A DNA stretch of 64,000 nt from Candidatus Roseilinea mizusawaensis (GTDB lineage Bacteria; Chloroflexota; Anaerolineae; J036; Brachytrichaceae), in assembly GCA_016841965.1 (NCBI GenBank), contig JAEANN010000059.1, forward strand, positions 33,204-97,203, in the 5' to 3' direction. Position numbers and translations under genes: made by a program. Positions 8,537 to 18,001 of this stretch are shown one piece after another; positions within the stretch are counted from its first letter, which is position 1; every line of letters begins with the position of its first letter. The notes below the pieces were generated by a model, which was not told where the DNA came from, ran no database searches, and worked only from the letters and a program-made list of their open reading frames with translations.

Positions 8537-9523
8537 TCAGGGCTGGGAAAAGCCCCCCTTGTGGATTGCATCCGCAGCCGGCCTGGGCTGCTCGAACACT
8601 TTGGCCGGCTTGAGCAAGCCGCGCCCGGGGTCATAGAGTCCCAGCGCCACAAACTGGCCTCGCCCGTCGTACACGCGGCACATGATGCCTGGCCCATTGC
8701 GCGCGCCGTAGCTCGCATCTATGGGGTGAGCCAACGTCGGTGCGCCGGTCACAAACTGGCCCATTTGCAGCCGGCGCGCTGTGTCATCATCCAGATCGCA
8801 ACGCGGCATATCCGCCACAGCGCGATCGGTCGGCAACAGGCGCTGCGCCAAAGCGCCGGCCTGGGCAGCCTGTTCCAGTTGTTCCAGCGTCAGTGCGTCG
8901 GCCAGTGTGAATGATCCGCTGCGCACCCGGCGCAACGCTGTTAGGTGTGCGCCGCATCCGAGCATTTCGCCGATATCGCGCGCCAGCGCGCGGATGTAAG
9001 CGCCGGCAGAACAGGTGACCTGGAACTCAATCTGATGGATCAACGGCGTCGTCAGTGGATCGATCACCGGCGTCAGCGTTAGTTCGTGTATGGTGACGCG
9101 CCGGGGGGACAGATTGACCTGCTCCCCCCGGCGGGCCAGTTTGTAGGCGCGCCGGCCCTGCACCTGAATGGCCGAATACTGCGGCGGCATTTGCAAAATT
9201 TCACCAATGAACGCCGGCGTCACGCGCGCCAGCTCTTGGGCTGTGACTTGCGGGTCGCGTCGTTCGACGACCTCGCCCTCTGCATCGTCAGTGGTGGTGC
9301 GTTCACCCAGTTTGATGCAGCCTGTGTAGGTTTTGTCTTTGCCGAGCAGATATTCACTCAGTCGGACGGCGTGGCCGATGCACAGCACCAGCAGGCCGGT
9401 GGCCATGGGGTCCAGTGTGCCGGCGTGGCCGATCTGGCGGATGTGCGTCAAGCGCCGGACGCGGGCCACCACATCGTGCGAGGTCATGCCTGCGGGCTTG
9501 TCAATCAAGAGGAGGCCGTGCAT
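8537..9523 (-). CDS. truB: tRNA pseudouridine synthase B
   Basis: Makes pseudouridine 55 in the T-arm of tRNAs. The 328-residue protein starts 'LLLIDKPAGMTSHDVV' and has the catalytic motif 'GHAGTLDPMATGLL' with Asp38, then 'KTYTGCIKLG' and 'FIGEILQMPPQYSAIQ', all hallmark TruB segments. The C-terminal PUA-like end ('YDGRGQFVALGLYD') is present. The ATG at 9523 matches the family start; the longer in-frame extension upstream is made only of short repeat DNA. It follows nrnA by 57 bases. Confidence 0.95.
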   Translation of the reverse strand: MHGLLLIDKPAGMTSHDVVARVRRLTHIRQIGHAGTLDPMATGLLVLCIGHAVRLSEYLLGKDKTYTGCIKLGERTTTDDAEGEVVERRDPQVTAQELARVTPAFIGEILQMPPQYSAIQVQGRRAYKLARRGEQVNLSPRRVTIHELTLTPVIDPLTTPLIHQIEFQVTCSAGAYIRALARDIGEMLGCGAHLTALRRVRSGSFTLADALTLEQLEQAAQAGALAQRLLPTDRAVADMPRCDLDDDTARRLQMGQFVTGAPTLAHPIDASYGARNGPGIMCRVYDGRGQFVALGLYDPGRGLLKPAKVFEQPRPAADAIHKGGFSQP

Positions 9524-9571
9524 CGATTTTGGGTTTTGGATTTTGGGGTGCTGCGCTAGAATCCAAAATCG
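9524..9571. repeat. Short degenerate repeat (gattttgg/gaatccaaaatc) between nrnA and truB
   Basis: A run of gattttggg / ttttggattttgggg units followed by its inverted form (gaatccaaaatc), just upstream of truB. The same word family (attctggattctgg, gattttggattctgg) occurs inside guaA at 26153-26200 and 26753-26848. Read in frame it codes peptides of the type QNPKS. The run forms an imperfect hairpin in the truB leader. Confidence 0.75.
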
Positions 9572-9580
9572 CAAGCCGGC

Positions 9581-10597
9581 TCACGCTTCGCGGATAACCT
9601 GCCGCAGACGCGGCAAGACCCGGTTGACGGCGTCGCGCATCGGGCCGGGAATGGTGCAGCCGGCGGCGGCGGGATGTCCGCCCCCGCCCAACTCGAAAGC
9701 TACCTGCGACACATCGTAGCCGGGCGCCGAGCGAAAGCCGATTTCGATTGTCCCATCGGGATTTTCGACGAACACGGCGGCGATGCGCGCTTCCGTCGCT
9801 GTAATGAGGGTGCCGACCAGATTGCCGTCGCCGCGATCTTCTCGTGTGCCGATTTCCCGGCGCAGCTTGCGCGTGATGCAGGCCCACACAATCCCGTCTT
9901 CCATTTGCGAGGCCATGATGCCGGCAGCCATAAACTTGAGCGAGTCGTATGTGCGCAACACCAGCGACTTGCGCGTGATGTCGGCCAGCGATACGCCCGT
10001 CTTCATCAGCTCCATCGCAGCAGCCAATGTGTCGGGCGTCGTGCTCGAAGTGCGAAAGGCCAACGAATCCGTTACCACGCCGGTGAGTAGCGCGGCCGCA
10101 ATGTCGGGCGTCAATGTCAGACCGAGCCGTCGGATCAGCTTGAGCACCAGTTCTGAGGTTGACGACACATTCGGCTCGACCACGTTGACAACGCCGAACA
10201 GGGTGTTAGTAACGTGATGATCGAACACCACAATCGGAAGGCGCCCGTGTAGGCCGGGAACAAACACACTGCCCAGCCGCTGCAAGTCGCTAGAGTCCAA
10301 GGCAACGATCAGATCATAGGCGCCGTCTGCCGACTGTTTGATCTCGTGCACGCCGTTCAGGTACTCATACCTGACCTGGGCTGAATCCTGACAGGCCGGC
10401 GTGACCAGCTTGCCCATGCCGCGCATGGCAAGTGTGAACCCCAGTAGGCTGCCGATAGCGTCTCCATCTGGCGACACATGGGTAATGGCGAGAATGTGTT
10501 GCGCGCGTCGAAGATAGCCCTCGGCGGCGTCCCACTCGCGCTGCAATTGATAGTCGGGTGCAAGGTTCTGGCTGACCATGACGTGTTGCCGGCTCAC
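9581..10597 (-). CDS. DHH-family phosphoesterase, NrnA-like nanoRNase/pAp phosphatase
   Basis: A 338-residue protein with the DHH/DHHA1 layout. 'ITHVSPDGDAIGS' (residues 38-50) and 'VVFDHHVTNTLFG' with DHH at 126-128 supply the metal ligands; 'ALDSSDLQRLG' is the central aspartate motif; the C-terminal DHHA1 ends in 'ELGGGGHPAAAGC'. Family members degrade short RNA oligonucleotides and dephosphorylate 3'-phosphoadenosine 5'-phosphate. Its ATG overlaps the rbfA stop (10594-10597), so the two are translationally coupled. This is a common neighbour of rbfA and truB. Confidence 0.92.
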   Translation of the reverse strand: MSRQHVMVSQNLAPDYQLQREWDAAEGYLRRAQHILAITHVSPDGDAIGSLLGFTLAMRGMGKLVTPACQDSAQVRYEYLNGVHEIKQSADGAYDLIVALDSSDLQRLGSVFVPGLHGRLPIVVFDHHVTNTLFGVVNVVEPNVSSTSELVLKLIRRLGLTLTPDIAAALLTGVVTDSLAFRTSSTTPDTLAAAMELMKTGVSLADITRKSLVLRTYDSLKFMAAGIMASQMEDGIVWACITRKLRREIGTREDRGDGNLVGTLITATEARIAAVFVENPDGTIEIGFRSAPGYDVSQVAFELGGGGHPAAAGCTIPGPMRDAVNRVLPRLRQVIREA

Positions 10598-11004
10598 TGC
10601 TGGTTGGCTGGCGCAGCATTGCCGGTGTCGGGTTGAGATGCTGGGGCTGTCATGCTGGGCGCATTGTTGCGCAGGGTGTCAAGAAGCTGAGCCATGCGCT
10701 CGCCGCGTTCCAGAGACTCATCGAAGATGAAAATCAGCTCCGGCGTGTTGCGGGTGCGCAGGTGCGCGCCGAGTTCTCGACGCAGCCAGCCGGCTGCGCT
10801 TTCCAGGCCGAGCGTAGCCTGGCGCCTGGCTTCCTCGTCTCCGATCAAGCTATAGTACACCCTGGCCAGTCGTGTGTCAGGCGTCACCTCGACGTCTGTC
10901 ACGGTCACCCCGGCCACGCGCGGATCTTTGATGCGTGTCTCGATCAGTGTTGAGAGGTAGGTGCGCACCAGTTCACTGATGCGTCGCTCGTATTTCTTGC
11001 TCAT
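10594..11004 (-). CDS. rbfA: Ribosome-binding factor A
   Basis: A 136-residue KH-like protein needed for maturation of the 16S rRNA 5' end in the small subunit. 'RISELVRTYLSTLIETRIKD' and 'VTVTDVEVTPDTRLARVYYS' are the standard N-terminal helix and strands; 'GLESAAGWLRRELGAHLRTRNTPEL' and 'FIFDESLERGERM' match the KH and C-terminal parts. The last ~20 residues are a low-complexity Ala/Gln/Pro tail. It overlaps infB by 4 bases at its start and nrnA by 4 at its end. Confidence 0.95.
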   Translation of the reverse strand: MSKKYERRISELVRTYLSTLIETRIKDPRVAGVTVTDVEVTPDTRLARVYYSLIGDEEARRQATLGLESAAGWLRRELGAHLRTRNTPELIFIFDESLERGERMAQLLDTLRNNAPSMTAPASQPDTGNAAPANQQ

Positions 11005-12992
11005 GCTGGCCGCTGCTCTTCCTCAACAAAGAACTCGATTGTGTCGCCTGGCTTGTAATCGCCGAATCCCTCGATGCTGAGGCCGCACTCAAAGCCCTGA
11101 CGCACTTCTTGCACATCCTCAGTGAGACGCTTGAGCGAACCGACCTTGCCGGTGTAGATCTCCTTGCCGGCGCGCAGGATGCGCACCTGGGCGTTGCGCT
11201 GAGCCACGCCGCTGCGCACAATCAATCCGGCCACCACGCCAATCCTGGAGATCTTGAAGGTCTGCTTGACTTCAGCCACGCCGACGGTGCGCTGCACAAT
11301 CTTGGGCGCCAGCATACCTTTCAGCGCCAATTCCACATCTTCGATGAGTTTGTAGATCACATCGTAGGTGCGGATATCCACTTTGTTCACATCGGCCTTT
11401 CGGCGCGCAGCGGTATCCATGTCCACTTCGAAGCCCAGGATCACCGCGCCTGAAGCGACGGCCAGCTCAACGTCTCCTTCGGTGATCCCGCCGATGCCCC
11501 GGTGAATGATCTCGATCGACACTTCAGCGTTGGGGGTGTTCAGTCGCAATAGCGAGTCGACGATTGGTTGCAAGGATCCGTCGTTGTCGGCCTTGACGAT
11601 CAGCAGCAGTTTGCGCGCCTTGCCGGCCTTGGCCTGGGCAAAAAACTCGTCCAGCGTGGTTGCGCGAGACGGGCCGGCTTCGCGCGTTTTGGTAGCTGCG
11701 CGTTGAGCTGCCAGGGCGCGCGCTGCCCGCTCGTCTTCCACAACTTCGAGAATATCGCCGGCTGCGGGCACATCCGACAACCCCAGGATGCTGACAGGCA
11801 TGGATGGCGTTGCCTTCTTGACGCGGTGACCTCGAAAGTCGAACATGGCGCGCACCTTGCCGGCCACACTGCCGACAACCACAGCATCGCCCAAGTTCAG
11901 GGTTCCGTTCTGGATGAGCACGGTGGCCATCGGGCCGCGCGATTTGTCCAGTTCGCTTTCGATGATAGTTCCAATTGCCGGTCGGGCCGAGTTGGCGCGG
12001 ATGGTGTCCATCGATTCAGCCACCAGCAGAATTGCCTCCAGCAGATCGTCGATGCCTTTGCGCTGCTTGGCCGACACCGGCACAACCATTGTGTCTCCGC
12101 CCCACTCGTCCGGCACCAGGCCGTTTTCAGACAGTTCCTTCTTCACCCGTTCTGGGTTGGCATTCGGTTTGTCGATCTTGTTGAGCGCCACGATGATGGG
12201 CACTTGGGCAGCCTTCGCGTGTGAGATGGCCTCTTTGGTCTGGGGCATTACTCCGTCATCTGCGGCGACGACCAGCACGGCGATATCGGTCACTTGTGCG
12301 CCGCGCGCGCGCATGGCAGTGAATGCTTCGTGGCCGGGTGTGTCGATGAACGTGACCTTGCGCCCTTCGTGCTCGACCTGGTAGGCGCCCACGTGTTGTG
12401 TGATGCCGCCGGCCTCGCCGGCAGCCACGTTTGTTCTGCGAATTGCATCGAGCAGTGAGGTCTTTCCGTGGTCTACATGGCCCATAACGGTGACAACCGG
12501 CGGTCTGCGCTCGCGCATATCACTGGCTTCTTTCGCCAACAGACGCTGACGCAGGGTGCTCAGCGTGCCAGGTGCAGCTTCGCCGGTTGCCGGGTCAATC
12601 ACGGGTTGCTCGGCGCTTGGCGTTGCCACCACAATTTGTTTGGGCTTGGCTTCATAACCAAACCCGCTGGCCACAATCGCGGCCGTGTCGAAGTCGAGCT
12701 GTTGATTGATATTGGCCATCACGCCGTTGTTCATCAGCTCACGAATGACGTTGATCGGACTGACGTTGATCAGCGTTGCCAGATCGCGCACGGTGATCTG
12801 GTCGGGCAGTTCAACGAGCTTGGGTTCGGCCGCGCGCCTATCTTGGCCACCAGGCCGGCGATCCGATGGTCCGCGCGGACTACTGCGCCGGTTGTCTCCC
12901 GGCCCACTGCTTCGGCGGACGCCGTCTGCATTGTCACGACTACTGGCCGGCCCAGCCGGCTTTGGCGTGGCATCTTTGATCACAGTTGCCAT
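11001..12992 (-). CDS. infB: Translation initiation factor IF-2
   Basis: The GTPase that brings initiator tRNA to the ribosome. It has 663 residues. A short basic disordered N-terminus (1-55) is followed by the IF2_N domain ('[18 protein letters not shown]'), then the G domain with G1 'GHVDHGKTS' (171-179), G3 'DTPGHEAF' and G4 'NKID', the beta-barrel domain II, and C-terminal domains with '[18 protein letters not shown]'. The N-terminal extension is short compared with the long form of enterobacteria. A gagaggtg ribosome site precedes the ATG, and two strong hairpins lie just upstream (13011-13066). Confidence 0.97.
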   Translation of the reverse strand: MATVIKDATPKPAGPASSRDNADGVRRSSGPGDNRRSSPRGPSDRRPGGQDRRAAEPKLVELPDQITVRDLATLINVSPINVIRELMNNGVMANINQQLDFDTAAIVASGFGYEAKPKQIVVATPSAEQPVIDPATGEAAPGTLSTLRQRLLAKEASDMRERRPPVVTVMGHVDHGKTSLLDAIRRTNVAAGEAGGITQHVGAYQVEHEGRKVTFIDTPGHEAFTAMRARGAQVTDIAVLVVAADDGVMPQTKEAISHAKAAQVPIIVALNKIDKPNANPERVKKELSENGLVPDEWGGDTMVVPVSAKQRKGIDDLLEAILLVAESMDTIRANSARPAIGTIIESELDKSRGPMATVLIQNGTLNLGDAVVVGSVAGKVRAMFDFRGHRVKKATPSMPVSILGLSDVPAAGDILEVVEDERAARALAAQRAATKTREAGPSRATTLDEFFAQAKAGKARKLLLIVKADNDGSLQPIVDSLLRLNTPNAEVSIEIIHRGIGGITEGDVELAVASGAVILGFEVDMDTAARRKADVNKVDIRTYDVIYKLIEDVELALKGMLAPKIVQRTVGVAEVKQTFKISRIGVVAGLIVRSGVAQRNAQVRILRAGKEIYTGKVGSLKRLTEDVQEVRQGFECGLSIEGFGDYKPGDTIEFFVEEEQRPA

Positions 12993-13010
12993 ATCACACC
13001 TCTCTTTGCT

Positions 13011-13066
13011 TGCAGGCGCTCAGGGGCCTGCAACAACAACGCAGGCTAACCAGCCTGCGTTGTTGT
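13011..13066 (-). promoter_or_regulatory. Two consecutive hairpins in the ylxR-infB spacer
   Basis: Reading toward infB, a perfect 15-bp stem (acaacaacgcaggct with its complement, 13033-13066, loop of 4) is followed directly by a second perfect 7-bp stem (tgcaggc/gcctgca, 13011-13032). No T-run follows either on the minus strand, so an ordinary intrinsic terminator is unlikely. They end about 18 bases before the infB ATG, next to its ribosome site. Possible roles are a processing site, a translation control element or an attenuator. The rest of the 288-base spacer (13067-13280) shows nothing I can name. Confidence 0.7.
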
Positions 13067-13280
13067 CGCGAATATCCATCGTCCCGCGAAACCGGGTTGC
13101 CGGCGCATGGCGACTGCTGTAGCTGCCGGCGGATGGCTGCTCCCGGCGCACAAGCGGCGCGCCGCGAGTCGTCATCAGATTAGGTTCTCATGGCTCAACG
13201 CAGATACTGTCTGCGCCATGTGGGCGTGGCTTGCTGCCAGCCCCAACCGGTCTCGCGCGACACGTTTCTCATCAACATCG

Positions 13281-13583
13281 CTAGGTCGCATCAAACTGGC
13301 TTACGTAAGCCAGAATCGCTTCGATTTCTTCTGTGGATAACGGCTGGCCGAACTCGGCTTCGATCCGCTTGTGCTTGATGGCGGCCTCTGCCGCCGCCCG
13401 GCTCTTCATCAGATATGCGCCTCGACTGCCGCCCAGTTTGCCGGTAGGATCCACCACCACCCGGCCCTCGCGCGTCCGCACCAGCCGCACCAGGTCGCGT
13501 TTCGGGTGCACGGTCAACGTGCCCAAACAGGTGCGCATCGGCACATGCTTTGGACGCGGCGCACTATTCTTCTTCGAGGTCAT
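13281..13583 (-). CDS. ylxR: YlxR family RNA-binding protein (DUF448)
   Basis: A 100-residue protein in the usual place between nusA and infB. 'KHVPMRTCLGT' followed by 'KRDLVRLVRT' and 'GRVVVDPTGKLGGSRGAYL' matches the YlxR fold and its GRGAY loop (here GSRGAYL). The family motif RTCxxC has lost its second cysteine (RTCLGT). I chose the ATG at 13583, which overlaps the nusA end by 20 bases; a longer start (13649) would lie deep in nusA. YlxR proteins bind RNA and have been tied to RNase P and gene regulation. Confidence 0.88.
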   Translation of the reverse strand: MTSKKNSAPRPKHVPMRTCLGTLTVHPKRDLVRLVRTREGRVVVDPTGKLGGSRGAYLMKSRAAAEAAIKHKRIEAEFGQPLSTEEIEAILAYVSQFDAT

Positions 13584-15552
13584 CGATGAAGCCTTCCCGT
13601 CCAGGCTTGCGCAACCGTTGTACGACGGTGCGCCCCAATTCTTCATCATATATTAGCACACGATCGCGCGCACCTTTCTTGCCCTTGTCTTTATCGGCTT
13701 TCTTCCTGGCGCCATGGGTTGAAGAAGGCGCGCCTTGCTCGTCGCTGTCTTCGGCCATTGCCTCGAGGAAAATTTCCTGTGGCGAGCGACCGTCGTCGTC
13801 TGTAATCGGTTCAACCGCGTTGGCCGGCTGCGATGAGGCGACTGCTGTAGCTGTGTCTGCCCGCGCCGCGCCGTCAATGGCGATGCCAGACGCCATGGGA
13901 GCCGCTTTCGCAGTTGCCGGCATGGCGTGCGTTGCGGTCTCTGCCTGGTTGATATCCCTGATTGCGGTCGTGCTCTCACCGGGCGCGGCTTGAGTCGGTG
14001 CATGCGAGGGAGCAAATGTGCCCAGCACCTTGTCCATAGCCAGCTTGATCTCGCTCAACGCCTTGGCGCCGATGCCCTCGATTGACAGAAGCCCTTCATC
14101 GCCGCTGAGTCTGCGCTCCATCAGATCGCCAACCGACAGAATGCCGGCTGACGTGATATGTTGCAACACACGCGCAGACAGTTCGAGTTTCTCGACTGGC
14201 ATGGCGTATGCCGCGCGCGGAATCTGCGCCAATGCCGCCTGGCGCGCATCTTGGCGCTCGGCATCTGCTGCGCTGCGTTGCGCTGATGCCTGCTCTGCGC
14301 TTGTCGAAAGCGATTCTTGCAAGGTCGCATACTTGTGAAGGGCATCCACAATGCGCTTCACCATCAGGAACTCTTCCGGGTTGAGCGGGGCCGGCATAGC
14401 GCGCTGACGCACCAGCAATTCGCGCGCCGTCGGCACAGCTTGCACGATGTCCGCGCCAATCCACTGCTGGAGCTTTTCGTCTTCAGCAATCTTCACCAGC
14501 GCTTCACTCAATGCCTCGCTCCCGCTCTTAATGTCGATGTGCCACCCGGTCAGCTTGGCTGCCAGCCGGGCATTTTGTCCCTCGCGGCCAATCGCCAGCG
14601 ACAATTGGTCGTCTGGCACAATCACCGTCGCGCTTTTGGTCTTGGCATCCTGATTGGGATGTACTGCCAATACCTTGGCCGGCCCGAGCGACTTGGTGAT
14701 GTATGCAGCCGGGTCGTCGCTCCACTCGATCACGTCAATTTTCTCGCCGTTCAATTCGTTGACGATGCTCTGAATGCGCGCGCCGCGCTGGCCCACGCAA
14801 GCGCCCACCGGATCGATGCCGGCCTGCAGCGCGGCGACGGCTACCTTCGACCTCGAACCCGGCTCTCGCGCAATCGACTTGATTTCGACCTGGCCCTTGC
14901 CGATTTCGGGCACCTCGATCTCCAGCAGCCGCCGCAGCATGTTCTTATGCGCGCGCGACAGCATGATCTGTGGGCCGCGGTTGCTGCGTTTCACTTCGGT
15001 TACGTAAGCACGCATGCGTTGCTGTAACTCGATACGCTCGCCCGGAATTTGCTCCTTGCGCAGCAGAATGCCCTCAGCGCGACCCAGGTTGAGCACCACA
15101 CCGGTTGGCGTTATGTTGTGCACAATGCCGTGAACGATCTCACCTTCTCGCTCGGCAAAGGTGTTGTACTGAAAATCACGCTCGGCTTCGCGCAACTTCT
15201 GGACGATCATCTGTTTCACATTCTGCGCCGCAATTCGGTCGAAGTCTTTTGGCGTCACATCCACCATGACGCAGTCGCCGATTTGGGCCTCGGGGTTCGC
15301 CAGGCGAGCTTCTTCGAGCGACACCTCCGTGCGTTCGTCCATAACGCTATCGACCACTTCCTTCTCAACGAAGACGCGCGTGTCGCCGGAATCGATATCG
15401 ACCTTTACTGCCACATGTTGACTGTTCATAATGTTGGCGTTCTTGCGGTAGGACGTGGCTAGCGCACTCTCGAGCACCTGCGTGATAATCTCCTTGGGCA
15501 GGTTACGCTCAGAGCAGATTTGATTCAAGGCTAACGTGAATTCACTCTTCAT
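13564..15552 (-). CDS. nusA: Transcription termination/antitermination factor NusA
   Basis: Binds RNA polymerase and nascent RNA to control pausing, termination and antitermination. At 662 residues it is longer than the common 350-500. The N-terminal domain (1-~130) precedes S1 ('[23 protein letters not shown]'), then KH1 and KH2 ('[20 protein letters not shown]', '[18 protein letters not shown]'). A helix-hairpin-helix repeat near residues 480-540 ('[15 protein letters not shown]') and a long Ala-rich then Lys-rich tail follow. The customary upstream rimP gene is absent: the next gene upstream is divergent. It heads the operon. Confidence 0.96.
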   Translation of the reverse strand: MKSEFTLALNQICSERNLPKEIITQVLESALATSYRKNANIMNSQHVAVKVDIDSGDTRVFVEKEVVDSVMDERTEVSLEEARLANPEAQIGDCVMVDVTPKDFDRIAAQNVKQMIVQKLREAERDFQYNTFAEREGEIVHGIVHNITPTGVVLNLGRAEGILLRKEQIPGERIELQQRMRAYVTEVKRSNRGPQIMLSRAHKNMLRRLLEIEVPEIGKGQVEIKSIAREPGSRSKVAVAALQAGIDPVGACVGQRGARIQSIVNELNGEKIDVIEWSDDPAAYITKSLGPAKVLAVHPNQDAKTKSATVIVPDDQLSLAIGREGQNARLAAKLTGWHIDIKSGSEALSEALVKIAEDEKLQQWIGADIVQAVPTARELLVRQRAMPAPLNPEEFLMVKRIVDALHKYATLQESLSTSAEQASAQRSAADAERQDARQAALAQIPRAAYAMPVEKLELSARVLQHITSAGILSVGDLMERRLSGDEGLLSIEGIGAKALSEIKLAMDKVLGTFAPSHAPTQAAPGESTTAIRDINQAETATHAMPATAKAAPMASGIAIDGAARADTATAVASSQPANAVEPITDDDGRSPQEIFLEAMAEDSDEQGAPSSTHGARKKADKDKGKKGARDRVLIYDEELGRTVVQRLRKPGREGFIDDLEEE

Positions 15553-15660
15553 CGCTATTTCACCACGTTACGTGTCTGGACACAGCAGGTTATCCTGCTC
15601 AGAGAAAAGCAAGAGTGGGTTGTTCGCCCACTCTTCACGTCGATGCGCCAGAAGTTGTAA
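15553..15660 (-). promoter_or_regulatory. Structured 5' leader of the nusA operon (three hairpins, possible attenuator)
   Basis: Between the predicted start point and nusA lie three stems in series. The first is aagaggtggg-like: aagagtggg paired with cccactctt (15611-15635, 9-bp perfect stem), followed on the minus strand by the T-rich gcttttctct. The second is agcagg/cctgct (15584-15599). The third is gtgtc/gacac next to it. The first stem plus T-rich tail resembles a weak intrinsic terminator placed before the gene, which fits attenuation of an operon whose own product acts on termination. This is inference from sequence. Confidence 0.55.
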
Positions 15661-15667
15661 CGCCCTA

Positions 15668-15697
15668 AGTTTACCAGACCGTCGGTGTGCTTGTCAA
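15668..15697 (-). promoter_or_regulatory. Promoter of the nusA operon
   Basis: On the minus strand TTGACA (15692-15697) is followed after 18 bases by TAAACT (15668-15673), a good match to the housekeeping -35/-10 pattern. The predicted start point near 15660 leaves a leader of about 108 bases before nusA. Confidence 0.6.
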
Positions 15698-15731
15698 TGA
15701 TCCGTTAATCGTTGATTTAAGGTGTTTTAAG

Positions 15732-16556
15732 ATGAGCCGCGCGCCGATGCAGTCTATAATCGCCTTTGTGTCTGATCTCGTTGCATTGCTGGATCGCCTC
15801 TCGCGTTTGGCCACGCCGCCGCTTCTGGCCGCCCTAACGGCCTCAGTGCTTTTGATTGTGCTGGTGCGCAACTGGCGGATTGCGCTGCCGGCCTTGATCA
15901 TCCAATATGTGCTGGTCGGCATTATGCTGGCGCGCGCTATTGATCCCGGCGTGGCGCTGATCAAGCCGCTGGCCGGCTCTCTTGTCTGCGTAGCGCTCAG
16001 CATCGCCGCCCAGTACGCCGACACGCGCCGCGCCGGCCGGGGCGAATCCATCGCTATCGAGCGCATTCGGCGCATTGCGTGGCACAGCGTGCCGGCCCAG
16101 GTTCTGCTGCGCGCTGTTGCTGCCGCGGTGGTGTTGACGGCCGCCTTTGGCGCCGCTGTGCGTTTCCCCTTACCGGGCGATGCGCGTGAATTGGGTTTGG
16201 GCGCCTATATCCTGATCAGTTGCGGCATTCTTCTCATCGCTACAACCTCCGAAGCGCTCAATGTTGGCATTGGGCTGTTGGTCTTCCTGTCCGGCATTGA
16301 ACTGGCCTACACCCCCCTTGAACCGAGCATCAGCGTAAGCGTTCTGCTGGGTTTCATGACCTTGCTCGTGGGCGTTGCCATCGCTTACCTGACCCTGGCC
16401 GACGGCGAGGCGCTAGCCGAAAGTGAGTTGCCCGATGGCGGGCAGCCCCGCGCGGCCCTGCAGGGGCGGCTGGGTGGGCGCGCTTCTCGATTCGCTCGGC
16501 TCCTGTTTCAGCCGCGCGCGGTGGATCGCGGCGTCGCTGCCAATCAGCCTGAATGA
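15732..16556 (+). CDS. Multi-spanning membrane protein, possible partner of the NuoN-like subunit
   Basis: About 274 residues with several hydrophobic segments in two blocks: three at residues ~20-95 and four or so at ~125-215. The stretch 'ALNVGIGLLVFLSGIELAYT' recalls the small NuoK/HyfE-type subunits that sit beside proton-channel proteins, but the match is weak. The C-terminus is polar. It overlaps the following NuoN-like gene by 4 bases (16553-16556), which argues for a shared complex. An ATG at 15687 is an alternative start, but the ATG at 15732 is nearer the first membrane segment. Confidence 0.6.
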   Translation: MSRAPMQSIIAFVSDLVALLDRLSRLATPPLLAALTASVLLIVLVRNWRIALPALIIQYVLVGIMLARAIDPGVALIKPLAGSLVCVALSIAAQYADTRRAGRGESIAIERIRRIAWHSVPAQVLLRAVAAAVVLTAAFGAAVRFPLPGDARELGLGAYILISCGILLIATTSEALNVGIGLLVFLSGIELAYTPLEPSISVSVLLGFMTLLVGVAIAYLTLADGEALAESELPDGGQPRAALQGRLGGRASRFARLLFQPRAVDRGVAANQPE

Positions 16557-18001
16557 TGCTTACATCCGCGTCATTGCCTGCGTCACTGCTCGTCGTTCTA
16601 ATTCCGCTCGCAGCGGCTGTTCCCGCCTATCTGTTCAGGCGCTGGCGCAGCGTTGAGGTGCTGGCCGCTCTCATTGGATGCGGGCTTGTCATGGCGCTGC
16701 TGTCCCAGCCGGCCACAGTGACAATTCCCGTGCCTGGCCTGCCAATCGACGTGGGAGGCCGGCTCGATTTGCTTGGCCGCACACTGACCGTGCAGGAAGC
16801 CGATCGCTTGCCGCTGGTGGTGTTGTTCGCATCGGCTCTGGTGATGTTTGGTCTGTCCTGGCGGCTGCCTCAGGGCCGGCTGTTCGTGCCGCTGGGGCTG
16901 GGCATCCTGGCGCTGGTTTGCGCCGGCATCATGATCCGGCCGTTCGTGTTTGCCGCGCTGGCGTTCGAGGCAGCGGCGGCTTTGGCTGCCGTTCTGATTC
17001 AAGCGGAGCGCATGGGGCCGCTGAGCACGCTTGGGGCGCAGCGCTATCTGGCGCTCAGCTCGCTGGCCCTGCCGGCGTTTTTGGGCGCCGGGTACGTCAT
17101 CGGCCAAGCTGCAGAGGTCACCGACCCCGCGTTGCAGTCTGCCGCGTATCAACCGGCGGCGTTGTTGCTCGCTCTCGGTTTCGCGCTGCTTGCGGGCGCG
17201 GTGCCGCTTTACACGTGGACTCATGCCGTCGCCAATCAGGCTTCGCCCCTGGTGACAGCCTTCCTGTCCACGGTTGTGACCGGCGCTGTCACGTTCCTGT
17301 TTTTGGAGTTCAAACAGCAGTTTGACTGGTTCCGCGGCAGCCCGGATGTGCGCGAGGCAATCAACCTCTTCGGCATCACGACACTGCTCCTGGGCGGCGT
17401 GATCGCGTGGGCGCAGCGCTCGTGGGGCCGGATTCTGGCCTGCTGCCTGAGCGTTGATCTCGGCGTGGTCTTGCTGATACTCAACCATGAAACGCCGGCA
17501 TCTGTCGAGGCGGTGGCGTTTGCGATTGCGGCGCGCGGCGTGTCGCTGGGCGTGTTTGGCGCCGGCCTGTCAGTGTTCCGCTCTTACGCAGGAAGTGACG
17601 ACTTCGCGCGTCTGCGCGGCGCCGGACGCCGCTATCCCTTGGCTGCGCTGGCCATGGCGCTGGGCGCTTTCTCCATCGCCGGCCTGCCGGGCACGGTGGG
17701 TTTTGTTGTTCGTTGGCTGAATGTGCGTGTGCTGAGCGGCACAGACCTTGAAGTCATGATGATCATGCTGTTGGCCGGCATCAGCATTGGGTGGGGAGTG
17801 CTGCGCGGCCTGTTCAGTCTGCTGGCAGACCCGCCGGAAGATGCCGGCAACGTTGCGCGCCCGCCATCCTTCTTCTTGCCGCGCGGGGTGAGCGTCTCAC
17901 TTCTGCTGGGGGCGCTGGTCGTCGTGCTGCTTGGGCTGGCGCCGGGCTTGCTGGCGGAGTTGGCCCGCGCTATTGCTTCGGCTTACACGTTCTATCGCTG
18001 A
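16553..18001 (+). CDS. NuoN/HyfB-like proton-conducting membrane subunit
   Basis: A 482-residue protein with about 13-14 hydrophobic segments of the antiporter-like (complex I ND2/ND4/ND5, Mrp) family. The conserved channel region is visible: 'GAVPLYTWTHAVANQASPLVTAFLSTVVT' corresponds to the 'P.H.W...A...AP....A.LS' signature, and 'LGAFSIAGLPGTVGFVVRW' to the 'S..GLPP..GF..K' motif. No other complex I or hydrogenase genes are in the window, so the partner module is unknown. It could be part of a split or orphan ion-translocating complex. The 3' end overlaps the convergent fur-type gene by 105 bases. Confidence 0.75.
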   Translation: MMLTSASLPASLLVVLIPLAAAVPAYLFRRWRSVEVLAALIGCGLVMALLSQPATVTIPVPGLPIDVGGRLDLLGRTLTVQEADRLPLVVLFASALVMFGLSWRLPQGRLFVPLGLGILALVCAGIMIRPFVFAALAFEAAAALAAVLIQAERMGPLSTLGAQRYLALSSLALPAFLGAGYVIGQAAEVTDPALQSAAYQPAALLLALGFALLAGAVPLYTWTHAVANQASPLVTAFLSTVVTGAVTFLFLEFKQQFDWFRGSPDVREAINLFGITTLLLGGVIAWAQRSWGRILACCLSVDLGVVLLILNHETPASVEAVAFAIAARGVSLGVFGAGLSVFRSYAGSDDFARLRGAGRRYPLAALAMALGAFSIAGLPGTVGFVVRWLNVRVLSGTDLEVMMIMLLAGISIGWGVLRGLFSLLADPPEDAGNVARPPSFFLPRGVSVSLLLGALVVVLLGLAPGLLAELARAIASAYTFYR

